DNA of 64,000 nucleotides from Pseudomonadaceae bacterium (GTDB lineage: Bacteria; Pseudomonadota; Alphaproteobacteria; UBA2136; UBA6156): positions 186,001 to 250,000 of the forward strand of contig JACKLD010000013.1 of NCBI GenBank assembly GCA_024236095.1, given 5' to 3'. A program made the translations under genes and the position numbers. Under the pieces are notes generated by a model. The model was given only the letters and a program-made list of their open reading frames with translations, ran no database searches and was not told the DNA's origin. The stretch's first letter is position 1; each line of letters begins with the position of its first letter. Below, in pieces: positions 7,971 through 15,373 of the stretch.

Positions 7971-9365
7971 TCAATCCCCCTGTTTTATGCTGGCCGCCTT
8001 CACCCGGCTGTTGCCGAAGACGTTGTTGTTCACCGGCGGCGCGGCAGGTTTGGAGCTGCCCGCCTGGATGATTTTTTTCTCGATTTGCTGCACGTTGCTG
8101 GCGTATTTGGCCTCGGGCTTTTCAATCAGGTTGACGTTGTCGGCATAGCTGGCCTCGGGCTGTTCCACCAGTTGGGTGGCGCTGGAGAGCAGGGGCTCCT
8201 TCCAGGCCAAACTTGGCGGGTGGCCCACCTTGTGCCAGTTACCGGTGGCAAAGCGGTCGGGACGGAAGGGCTGCATGTTGACCGCCGGTTGCTTGCCTTG
8301 CACCAAATCAGCCAGTACCCGTGCCGCACCGGCGGCAAAAGCGTAGCTGCGGGCACCAAAGCCGGTGGCGATGTACAAACCTTTCATCCCCTCCCAAGTG
8401 CCCAGTGCCGGGCGGAAATCCGGTGTTACCGCCGCCGTGCTGACACTGACCTGCTGCACCGTGGCATTGGCCAGATGGGGCAGCAGCTCTCCCACATGTT
8501 GGGCCAACGCCTTTACGATCCGCTCGTCGGCATGGCCGCTGAAAGTGGCCTGCGTGGGGTCCATGATGCCATCATACGCCAGCATCACCGGTCCTTCGCG
8601 GGTGCGCTTCAGCCACAAATGGCCGCGCCGCAGGCGGTGCATCAGCATCGGGAAGCCGATGCCCTCGGCGCTTTCCAAGGTAACCAGGTGGGTGCGCGCC
8701 GGACGGATGGGCAGGCGCGGCCCCACCGTTTTCAACATGCTGCCTGCCAAGGTGCCTACCGTAATCAGCGTGTGGGCGGCAAGGCAGGTCTCGCCGCTGG
8801 CCACCCGTACGCCGGTGAAGGTGTCGCCTTCGCTCAACAGTTCCACCACGGAATCCTGTCCCCAAATCCGCACGCCCTTGGTGGTGAGTTCGCGGCGCAG
8901 GGTTTCCAGTGCGGTGTGGGTGGAAAGCACCGGTGCGTCGGCCCACCATTTGCCGCCGCGCACGCTTTCGGCCAGCGGGGTGTCGGCATGGGTGGCGGCT
9001 CCGGCAGCGTCTACCCATTGCGAGATGATCTTGCGGGGGCTCTCGCCCTGCACTTCGGCGGCCAGCATGGTGGCGCGTCCGGCGCTGCTGGCGATATCAA
9101 GCAGACCGCGTTCGGCCAGCCCCACATCCACCCCGTAGCGTTTGCCGACATCTTGCCAGCAGCGCAGGGAATAATCGTACAGGCTGTCCAGCAGCGCGTC
9201 GCCGCCGATTGGCGCCATCTCGCCCACATGGGTGCGGATGGGCCCCGAAAAATCCTTGTCCACCAGCCGTACGGTCAGCCCGGCCTCCACCAGCTCGCGG
9301 GCGGCCAGCAGGCCCACGATGCCGCCACCCAGCACCAACGCGTCGACGGTATCGGCCTGAGTCAT
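7971..9365 (-). CDS. FAD-dependent oxidoreductase, DAO family
   Basis: 464 residues. The N-terminal dinucleotide-binding motif LGGGIVGLLAARELVEAG (GGGIVG at 13-18) is followed by the DAO (D-amino-acid oxidase/dehydrogenase-like) fold. The second FAD motif is GLYIATGFGARSYAFAAGAA near residue 360. The substrate is not evident. The last 75 residues form a tail absent from ordinary DAO enzymes: a repeated unit (VEQPEASYADNVN, then IEKPEAKYASNVQ, then a partial IEKK) and a Pro/Asn-rich end. An ATG start at 9365 fits the motif position. It is divergent from folD, with 72 bp between them. Confidence 0.85.
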   Translation of the reverse strand: MTQADTVDALVLGGGIVGLLAARELVEAGLTVRLVDKDFSGPIRTHVGEMAPIGGDALLDSLYDYSLRCWQDVGKRYGVDVGLAERGLLDIASSAGRATMLAAEVQGESPRKIISQWVDAAGAATHADTPLAESVRGGKWWADAPVLSTHTALETLRRELTTKGVRIWGQDSVVELLSEGDTFTGVRVASGETCLAAHTLITVGTLAGSMLKTVGPRLPIRPARTHLVTLESAEGIGFPMLMHRLRRGHLWLKRTREGPVMLAYDGIMDPTQATFSGHADERIVKALAQHVGELLPHLANATVQQVSVSTAAVTPDFRPALGTWEGMKGLYIATGFGARSYAFAAGAARVLADLVQGKQPAVNMQPFRPDRFATGNWHKVGHPPSLAWKEPLLSSATQLVEQPEASYADNVNLIEKPEAKYASNVQQIEKKIIQAGSSKPAAPPVNNNVFGNSRVKAASIKQGD

Positions 9366-9399
9366 GGGGCAGGTTGCTTTCTTTTGCCGCCAGAATAGC

Positions 9400-9428
9400 T
9401 TGACACGGCCGCGCCATCAAGGTGACTG
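9400..9428 (+). promoter_or_regulatory. possible folD promoter
   Basis: TTGACA at 9400-9405 with a poor -10 (TGACTG) 17 nt later. It is in the divergent gap and very close to the folD ATG at 9438, which would give an almost leaderless mRNA. Confidence 0.3.
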
Positions 9429-9437
9429 TGCGGCACA

Positions 9438-10364
9438 ATGCACCAAGCTGCGCCATCTTGTCACGTTGCCACCCGCCGCCTGCCGGGGGCGCCGTTGCGG
9501 GCGGCACTGGCTGCGCAGGTGCCCGCCGCCGTGGCGGCACTTCCGGCGCCGCCCAAGCTGGTGGTGGTGCGGGTGGGCGACGATCCCGCCAGCAAAGCCT
9601 TTGTCGGACATAAGCTGAAGTTGTGTGCCGGTGTGGGGCTTCCCGCCGAAGAGCTTCACCTGCGCGCCGACGAGGCCGAAGCCACCCTGCATGCCACCCT
9701 GCGCGCCTTGGCCGATGATGACGCGGTGCAGGCCGTTATCCTGCAGTTGCCGTTGCCGGCGGGATGGCAGGTGGACGCGGCGCTCAACCTGATTCCGCCC
9801 CACAAGGATTGCGATGGCCTTACCGCCGCCAATATCGCCGCACGGCAGGCGGGGCACCCGCATATCGCTCCGGCCACCCCATTGGGGGTGATGCGTTTGC
9901 TGGCGTCCATCCCCTACGATGTACGTGGCAAGCACGTAGCGGTTATTGGCAAGGGACGCGTCGCGGGCCAGCCCATGCGCGAGATGCTGGAGGCCGCAGG
10001 CGCCACGGTTACTGCCATTGACCGCGATACGCCGACACCTGCCACGTTGACATCGGTGTGCGATGTGGTCATCGCCGCTGCCGGAGTGCCGCATCTGGTG
10101 AACGAGAACTGGCTGAAACCCGGTGCCCTCGTGGTGGATATCGGTCTCACCCGCGTGGAAGGCAATGGCCAGACCCGTCTGCTGGGCGATGTGGACGCCA
10201 TGAAGGTCGAGGGGGTGGCCGCGTACCTGACTCCGGTGCCGGGCGGCGTGGGGCCGCTGACCGTGGCCAGCTTGCTGACCAACGTGGTGGACTGTGCCCG
10301 CCTGCAAGCCGGATTGCCGCCATTTGCATGGCAGGTTCCGTTGCTTGACAGCTCTGCCGTGTAG
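9438..10364 (+). CDS. folD: bifunctional methylenetetrahydrofolate dehydrogenase/cyclohydrolase FolD
   Basis: 308 residues. It interconverts 5,10-methylene- and 10-formyl-tetrahydrofolate using NADP in the cytoplasm. Visible motifs are VGDDPAS; the catalytic lysine in FVGHK (K59; usually YVxxK); QLPLP (103-107); KDCDGL (123-128; usually KDVDG); PATPLG where PCTPxG is usual; the Rossmann GKHVAVIGKGRVAGQP; and TPVPGGVGPLT near the end. The N-terminus lacks the usual xIIDGKxIA sequence, so this start or the extreme 5' end is unusual. The next gene begins 16 bp downstream. Confidence 0.93.
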   Translation: MHQAAPSCHVATRRLPGAPLRAALAAQVPAAVAALPAPPKLVVVRVGDDPASKAFVGHKLKLCAGVGLPAEELHLRADEAEATLHATLRALADDDAVQAVILQLPLPAGWQVDAALNLIPPHKDCDGLTAANIAARQAGHPHIAPATPLGVMRLLASIPYDVRGKHVAVIGKGRVAGQPMREMLEAAGATVTAIDRDTPTPATLTSVCDVVIAAAGVPHLVNENWLKPGALVVDIGLTRVEGNGQTRLLGDVDAMKVEGVAAYLTPVPGGVGPLTVASLLTNVVDCARLQAGLPPFAWQVPLLDSSAV

Positions 10365-10380
10365 GCGCACCTTCTTGCCC

Positions 10381-10737
10381 ATGCGTATGCTGTTGTTGGT
10401 TCTATTACTGCTGTTGCCGCCGTTGGCGCAGGCGGTACCGTGCGTGATGACCCAACCCGCCGCCTATCATGTTTCCGTGGCCAAACCTTGCGCCATGGCC
10501 ATGCCTGCCGCGTCTGTCGCCAAACAGGCGATGAGCGTGGCCGAGTGCTTCAAGGCTCCGGCCACCGTGCCGCCGGCCCGTGCATTGCCGGTGTCGGCAC
10601 CGTACGGTGTTGGGGCCATACCCATGCCGCCCGTTGTCGGCGCTGCATATCGCCTAACCCATGCCCAGCCACTGCGTCCGCCGCCGCTGGTATCGCCGCG
10701 ACGCATGCTGGCCGACCAGCAGCGCTGGCTGATTTAG
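10381..10737 (+). CDS. exported hypothetical protein, 118 aa
   Basis: Starts 16 bp after folD. MRMLLLVLLLLLPPLAQA is a clear signal peptide with an AQA cleavage site. The mature part is Ala/Pro/Val-rich, with three Cys near the start and no recognisable domain. It precedes another exported protein (DUF305) in the same direction. Function unknown. Confidence 0.6.
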   Translation: MRMLLLVLLLLLPPLAQAVPCVMTQPAAYHVSVAKPCAMAMPAASVAKQAMSVAECFKAPATVPPARALPVSAPYGVGAIPMPPVVGAAYRLTHAQPLRPPPLVSPRRMLADQQRWLI

Positions 10738-10816
10738 AGTTTCCCCGCCCCTGTTTTTTGCCTGCACGGATAGGCCGTGCGGGTGTCATGATGATGACCA
10801 ATGAAGGATAACCAAA

Positions 10817-11320
10817 ATGAATACTGCTAAACTCGCAACCTTGACCATTGCCACCTTGATGATGGCAGGCGTGGCTCATGCCGACCATATGGGCGACAAA
10901 CCCTGCGACAAAATGCACGCAGGAAAACCCTGCCCGATGATGTTGCATCAGCAAGGCCATGGTGCCCACGCGGGCCATGCCAAAGCCGGTGCGCTGAAGG
11001 GAGACAACGGCCCGTCCAGCCAAGCGTATGACCATGCCAACATGGTGATGCACCAGGGCATGGACATCGTCTTTACCGGTGATGCCGATATCGACTTCCT
11101 GCGCGGCATGATCGCCCACCACCAAGGTGCGGTGGACATGGCCAAGGTACAGCTGCAATACGGCAAAAACGCACAGGTGAAGAAGCTCAGCCGTGAAATC
11201 ATCCGCGCGCAAGAGCTGGAAATCAGCTGGATGAAGGGCTGGCTGGCCCAGCTGGAAGGCCGCCCGCACACTGCCGACACCAAAACGTGGATTGGTGAAG
11301 ACAGCATGCTTTACAAGTAG
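10817..11320 (+). CDS. DUF305-family periplasmic protein (CopM-like)
   Basis: 167 residues with a signal peptide (cleavage after AHA, residue 22). A His/Met/Cys-rich segment follows (DHMGDKPCDKMHAGKPCP to about residue 55), then the DUF305 ferritin-like helical domain with FLRGMIAHHQGAVDMAK (HH at 101-102) and EIIRAQELEISWM. DUF305 members include the cyanobacterial copper-binding CopM, so periplasmic metal binding is plausible, but this is inference. AAGGATAACCAAA lies upstream of the ATG. It ends in its own terminator. Confidence 0.85.
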   Translation: MNTAKLATLTIATLMMAGVAHADHMGDKPCDKMHAGKPCPMMLHQQGHGAHAGHAKAGALKGDNGPSSQAYDHANMVMHQGMDIVFTGDADIDFLRGMIAHHQGAVDMAKVQLQYGKNAQVKKLSREIIRAQELEISWMKGWLAQLEGRPHTADTKTWIGEDSMLYK

Positions 11321-11333
11321 ATGCATGCTGCTC

Positions 11334-11365
11334 AAATAGCCCCCCGCAGGGGCTATTTTATTGTT
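11334..11365 (+). terminator. terminator after the DUF305 gene
   Basis: A 10-bp stem AAATAGCCCC/GGGGCTATTT with a CCGCA loop, then a T-rich tail. Confidence 0.85.
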
Positions 11366-11467
11366 TGTTCGGTTTACTTATTGTTTCTTGATGCTTCGGG
11401 TGTTAAGTAAGGATGTACGCATGTAGGATACCCTGTATGCTGCGAATATAAATAAGGAGCAAAACCC

Positions 11468-11785
11468 ATGAAATCCGTTATTACCTTGGCGCTGCTCGGC
11501 GTGGTGGTTGCCACTGCCGCCTGTACCGCCCACAAGCCTTACCCTGACGTGCGCTACAAGACATGTCCGTTCGCCGGTGTGGAAATCATCGACCAGCGCG
11601 AGTGCTTGGCGATTGACAGCATCCACAACATCAGCCCGGACATCGGCCAGAAAGTGGACATGAACAAGGTCGACAACCGCAAGACCTACATCCACCGCAA
11701 GGCGCACTACCAGTGCAAGTTCGGCGGTACCAACCCGCACCACCACAACGGCATCGTCTACCACTCTTCTTGCTACGCCAAGTAA
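11468..11785 (+). CDS. small exported protein, 105 aa
   Basis: AATAAGGAGC is an excellent ribosome-binding site before ATG 11468. The N-terminus is a signal peptide ending VVATAAC. The Cys would make a weak lipobox (Thr rather than Leu at -3), so it may be a lipoprotein or cleaved by signal peptidase I. The mature part has four further Cys and many His, Tyr and Lys (YKTCPF, DQREC, YQCKFGG, HHHNG). No family is recognised. It is flanked by terminators, so it is transcribed alone. Confidence 0.65.
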   Translation: MKSVITLALLGVVVATAACTAHKPYPDVRYKTCPFAGVEIIDQRECLAIDSIHNISPDIGQKVDMNKVDNRKTYIHRKAHYQCKFGGTNPHHHNGIVYHSSCYAK

Positions 11786-11800
11786 GGGTGATGCCTACTG

Positions 11801-11831
11801 ACACAACGGCCCTGCGGGGCCGTTGTGTTAT
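11801..11831 (+). terminator. terminator shared by convergent genes
   Basis: A 12-bp stem ACACAACGGCCC-TGCG-GGGCCGTTGTGT followed by TATT. The stop codon of the convergent 648-residue gene lies at its right arm. The core is identical over 20 nt to the rpmG terminator. Confidence 0.8.
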
Positions 11832-13774
11832 TCCTTCTTGCCAAGGCCGATCATCGCCACCCCGGCAAACCCTGCCAGTGCCAGCGTAAGCCCGATGGCC
11901 TGCCCCATGTTTTGGCTCATGGTGATGATCGCCCCGATGCCGCCAATCAGCCCCAACGGCAGCAAGACGGCGAAGATCTGTTGGAGGCCGAAGCCTTCAT
12001 CAAGCATCTGCAAGCCGCCGAACTTTGCAGGGTCTTGCTTCTTGGCCTGTTGCAGGGCGCGCTTTTGCATGGCGGCGATGCCGTGGGCCGGGTCGTCCAT
12101 CAGCCTGTAGCTTCCCTCAAAGGCCGCCAAGATCTCCTGCACGGTGCTGAAGCCGCCGTTGCTGGCGGTCTGGGCAATCAGCGGGCTGTACAGAACGTTG
12201 GTCTGTCCGCCACGCCCCCATGCCTGGTACAGGCTGCCCAACACGTTGCTGCGCGGCATGAACTTCAGGCGCGGCTGGTTGCTGCCGGTGCCCGCAGCCA
12301 ACAGGTGTTCAAGGCTCCAGCGTACAAACCACGGTTGCAGTTTGTCCCACAGGTCGGGGCGGATGCGCGCCTGCTCTTCTTCTTGTAAAACGGTCAGAAG
12401 ACTATCGCACAGCGGCAAAAGCTGGGCATCGGCCACCACCTCGTCGGCAGGGAATGCCTGTGGTTGTCGCCGCTCGCGCAGCGGCGTCAACGTCACCGCC
12501 CACAGCCGCCAATAACTCATGCCGCTGTTGCCGAACAGGTGGCTGAGTTCCGGGTCGGGGTAACTTCCGGCACGCCAATACTGGGCATTCAGCGAGATGT
12601 TTAGCAAAATCTGGTCGAATGACGGTTTTGGTGCCCCTTCCGCCAATGTGTTCATATAGCGGCTGCGCACCAGCCATGGCATCTGGCTGGTTTTGACCGG
12701 CAATTGCGCCAGCTTGGGCGAAATCTCTTCGTATGTGGCATAGGCCCCGGCCAGCAAGCTCTCCATCTCGCTGACATGGGGCAGGGGTTCCTTGCGGTGC
12801 AGGCTGTCTTCCAGAATGCGCGGCCGCAGCAATCCCGCATAAATCGCGGCACCGCCCACAACGTCCATCATCATGGTTTTCAGTTGCAACAGGTCGTCTT
12901 CTTGCCAGTGCTTGGGGTCGATCGCCGCCATTTGGGCCCAGGCCTTCAGGGGCATGCCGTGGTAGGCGGTCAGTCCTTCTTCGTTTTGCAGCAGGTTGAC
13001 ATGCAGCAACCCTGCATCGCGTATCCACATCATGGCGCGACCGCCGTCATGCTGGGCCTCGGTGGCCACGCCATGGTAGCGGAAGTAAATCATGGTCGCC
13101 AAATCGTGCTTGTCGTTGGCGATCATCGCCTTTTGCGCATAATCACGGGCGTCGGGCAACACCTCGTTGTGGCCAAGACTCACCATGAAGTATTGGAACT
13201 GGCTCAATAAAAACAGCAGTGCATTGTTGTTGGGCTCGTTGCGCAGGGTGTTTTTCAGAATGGTATGAACATCGGTGTAGCGCTGCTCCAAGAAGGCCTT
13301 GTAGGCGTTTTTCAGTTTCAGCAGGGTGGTTTTTCCGGGGCCGGCCATCATCACGGCCTCGTCGCCGATACGGCTGATTTCATGCTCGACCAACCCTGCA
13401 AAGTGCTGGCTCGGAGGTGCCAGCGCGGCGGCCTCGGCCGATGGGGCCGGTTGTATCAAAACGCGGGCAATGGCTTGTCCCAGCGCGGCGGCATAGCCGT
13501 TGCCCACTTGCGGGGCGGCAGGTGCCACGGTTGCAGCCTCGTCCGGCAGGCCGAACTCGGCAATGCGGCGGTAGGCGGTACGGTCGGCCTCGGCAGCCTG
13601 CTTGAGCAAAACCATGATCGCCTGTACATCGGCGGCCAGTTGCAGGCTGCGCAGGGTTCCCTGCGGGGCGTCGTCATCGCGCCTGCGCCGGATGTTGGAC
13701 GTACGTGCATGCTTGGCTTGCTCGTCCAGTTTTCCGCGCAACTCCAGAATACCCTGCACCAGCCGACGGCTCAT
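11828..13774 (-). CDS. unknown 648-aa protein with C-terminal membrane helices
   Basis: No family recognised. From the N-terminus: a charged helical region (residues 1-75), an Ala/Pro linker (about 80-125), a long helical region that is TPR-like in character (for example AYKAFLEQRYTDVHTILKNT and NEPNNNALLFLLSQFQYF, the latter like a TPR turn), and two adjacent hydrophobic helices at the end (LQQIFAVLLPLGLIGGIG and IGLTLALAGFAGVAMIGLG). It is a cytoplasmic protein anchored at its C-terminus, or a hairpin in the membrane. Its ATG overlaps the stop of the upstream DsbA-like gene by 4 bp, so the two are translationally coupled and probably work together. Confidence 0.75.
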   Translation of the reverse strand: MSRRLVQGILELRGKLDEQAKHARTSNIRRRRDDDAPQGTLRSLQLAADVQAIMVLLKQAAEADRTAYRRIAEFGLPDEAATVAPAAPQVGNGYAAALGQAIARVLIQPAPSAEAAALAPPSQHFAGLVEHEISRIGDEAVMMAGPGKTTLLKLKNAYKAFLEQRYTDVHTILKNTLRNEPNNNALLFLLSQFQYFMVSLGHNEVLPDARDYAQKAMIANDKHDLATMIYFRYHGVATEAQHDGGRAMMWIRDAGLLHVNLLQNEEGLTAYHGMPLKAWAQMAAIDPKHWQEDDLLQLKTMMMDVVGGAAIYAGLLRPRILEDSLHRKEPLPHVSEMESLLAGAYATYEEISPKLAQLPVKTSQMPWLVRSRYMNTLAEGAPKPSFDQILLNISLNAQYWRAGSYPDPELSHLFGNSGMSYWRLWAVTLTPLRERRQPQAFPADEVVADAQLLPLCDSLLTVLQEEEQARIRPDLWDKLQPWFVRWSLEHLLAAGTGSNQPRLKFMPRSNVLGSLYQAWGRGGQTNVLYSPLIAQTASNGGFSTVQEILAAFEGSYRLMDDPAHGIAAMQKRALQQAKKQDPAKFGGLQMLDEGFGLQQIFAVLLPLGLIGGIGAIITMSQNMGQAIGLTLALAGFAGVAMIGLGKKE

Positions 13775-14640
13775 GGTATCAGCTCCCGTTGGCGCGGGCG
13801 GTTCAGCTCGTACGTCACCACGTCATCCAGCGTTTCCAGCGGCAGGCCGTTCATCCCCACATGGATGCCGTTGACCAGAACATGGGGCGGGTTGCCCACG
13901 TTCAACTGTCCGGCCAGCCGCGCATCGGCATCCAGCTCGCGGTAAAAGCGGCGGGCTTCGGTTTGCATCAGCCGCCGGGCCTCCAGCCGGTCCATACCGA
14001 TGGCGATAAGCGTATCGAAATAGCTTTCCGGGGTGGGGTTTGCCAGCGTCTCCAGTGCGTTGCGGTATTCCCAGAACACGCCGCCGCGCTGCGCAACCTT
14101 GCCGTAAAAGGCTGCCATGTTCACGTCGTTGAATTGCTTGACCGGCGTATGGATGTTCACCACCCTCAGTTTGCTGGGATGCGCCGCCAGCAGGGCATCC
14201 ACTTTTTTCAGGGTGTCCATGCATTGCACGCAGGAAAGGTCTGTCATTTCAATCAGGGTCACCAAGGCGTCATCCGGCCCTTTGGCCGGGTTGTGGGAAA
14301 ACGGGTTGAAGCGCAGGCGCGTCTGCAAAAAGTGCTTGCTGGCATCGGTTTGCAACTGTTCGGGGGTGGCGGCCAGCAGCTCCTGCTCGAACAGCATGTC
14401 GCTGGTAATCACCTGCTGGGCGCCGGTACTGACGTGGGGCAGGGTGGGAGTGCTGGTGAGAATCTTGCCGGTGTGCGAGCGCACCACGCCGCTTTCAGCC
14501 TTGCCGCCGCCATGGCCGCTCGCTTCTTTGGCTGGCCCGGCAGCAGGCTCGATGGCGGCCGCATCATGGGTTTGCCACCACACCGCAGCAGGAGCCGCCA
14601 GCAGGGCCAACAACAGAAACGGCGTCAATCGGTGCAGCAT
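13771..14640 (-). CDS. DsbA/DsbG-like thioredoxin-fold protein, membrane-anchored or exported
   Basis: 289 residues from ATG 14640, where MLHRLTPFLLLALLAAPAAVWW forms a signal peptide or anchor. A thioredoxin-fold region carries CVQC (C137, C140) in MTDLSCVQC. Near the end, NVGNPPHVLVNGIHVG matches the family GTPxFxVNG segment, with its cis-proline before the substrate-binding strand. It probably catalyses disulfide exchange in the periplasm. The 110 residues before the domain are low-complexity or helical. It is first in a two-gene operon with the 648-residue protein (4-bp overlap) and is divergent from fdxA. Confidence 0.78.
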   Translation of the reverse strand: MLHRLTPFLLLALLAAPAAVWWQTHDAAAIEPAAGPAKEASGHGGGKAESGVVRSHTGKILTSTPTLPHVSTGAQQVITSDMLFEQELLAATPEQLQTDASKHFLQTRLRFNPFSHNPAKGPDDALVTLIEMTDLSCVQCMDTLKKVDALLAAHPSKLRVVNIHTPVKQFNDVNMAAFYGKVAQRGGVFWEYRNALETLANPTPESYFDTLIAIGMDRLEARRLMQTEARRFYRELDADARLAGQLNVGNPPHVLVNGIHVGMNGLPLETLDDVVTYELNRPRQRELIP

Positions 14641-14717
14641 GGGTATGGTTTTTTCAAAAAAATAGCGGGAATTGCCGCGCACAGCCATGGCACAATGCAA
14701 AGGCGGCCCATACCCTG

Positions 14718-14746
14718 TTGCCTGCCGCCCACGATGCCCGTATAAC
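14718..14746 (+). promoter_or_regulatory. fdxA promoter
   Basis: TTGCCT, 17 nt, TATAAC, ending 24 nt before the fdxA ATG at 14771. Confidence 0.6.
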
Positions 14747-14770
14747 GGAGGCACAAGGGAGGAAGAAGCC

Positions 14771-15118
14771 ATGCCGTTCGTTGTCACCGGAAAATGCATC
14801 AAATGCCGCTATTCCGACTGTGTGGAAGTATGCCCGGTGGACTGCTTCTACGAAGGCGAAAACATGCTGGTCATCAACCCCGATGAATGTATCGACTGCG
14901 GCGTGTGCGAGCCGGAGTGCCCCATTGAGGCCATCAAGAGCGACGACGAGCTTTCCAACGACGAACTGCACTGGGCCGATGTGAACGCCAAATACAGCGC
15001 CACCTGGCCGAACATCAAGGAAACCCGTGGCCCGATGCCCGAGGCCGAGAAATACGCTGAAATGGGCGCGGAAGAGAAAAAGCCGATGTTCAGCGAGAAG
15101 CCGGGTGACGGGAAGTAG
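14771..15118 (+). CDS. fdxA: 7Fe ferredoxin (3Fe-4S plus 4Fe-4S), FdxA
   Basis: 115 residues, close to the usual 107-112. Cysteines at 9, 12, 17, 21, 25, 40, 43, 46 and 50 reproduce the Azotobacter ferredoxin I pattern. C9, C17 and C50 should bind the 3Fe-4S cluster, and C21, C40, C43 and C46 the 4Fe-4S cluster. It is a cytoplasmic electron carrier, partner unknown. The start at 14771 is supported by GGAGGAAG upstream and the conserved MxFVVT N-terminus. It is transcribed alone from a TATAAC promoter. Confidence 0.95.
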   Translation: MPFVVTGKCIKCRYSDCVEVCPVDCFYEGENMLVINPDECIDCGVCEPECPIEAIKSDDELSNDELHWADVNAKYSATWPNIKETRGPMPEAEKYAEMGAEEKKPMFSEKPGDGK

Positions 15119-15137
15119 GCAAGATAGCTTTTGCCCA

Positions 15138-15320
15138 CGTCATTGCGAGGAGCACGCGCCCCTGCAGATGCAGAAGCCCCCGCCATATTCCGCGCGCGGA
15201 CGTGGCAATCCATGCAAGTGTTCCCAAAAACTAGATATCCCTATGTAAGATAGTCATGGATTGCTTCGTCGGTCGACAGGAAACCATGGCGCCTCCGGGG
15301 CGCTCGTCCTCGTAATGACG
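15138..15320. repeat. composite inverted-repeat element of the GTCATTGCG/GGCAATCC type
   Basis: The left end reads CGTCATTGCGAGGAGCACG and later GGCAATCCATG. The right end mirrors it with CATGGATTGC and CTCGTAATGACG. The 255-bp gap between fdxA and the next gene holds only this element. Related single elements lie at 55790 and 61869. Such short palindromic intergenic repeats are widespread in bacterial genomes. Confidence 0.65.
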
Positions 15321-15373
15321 GAGACTGTTTGCATTTTGGCGATAAATGCAATGTGTTGAGGTGAGTCCGGCTA

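Noticed and set aside
1268..11828. Identical 20-nt terminator cores at 1267 and 11805 as a mobile repeat
   Set aside because: The identity is confined to the hairpin; flanks differ, so convergence or a favoured terminator sequence is enough.
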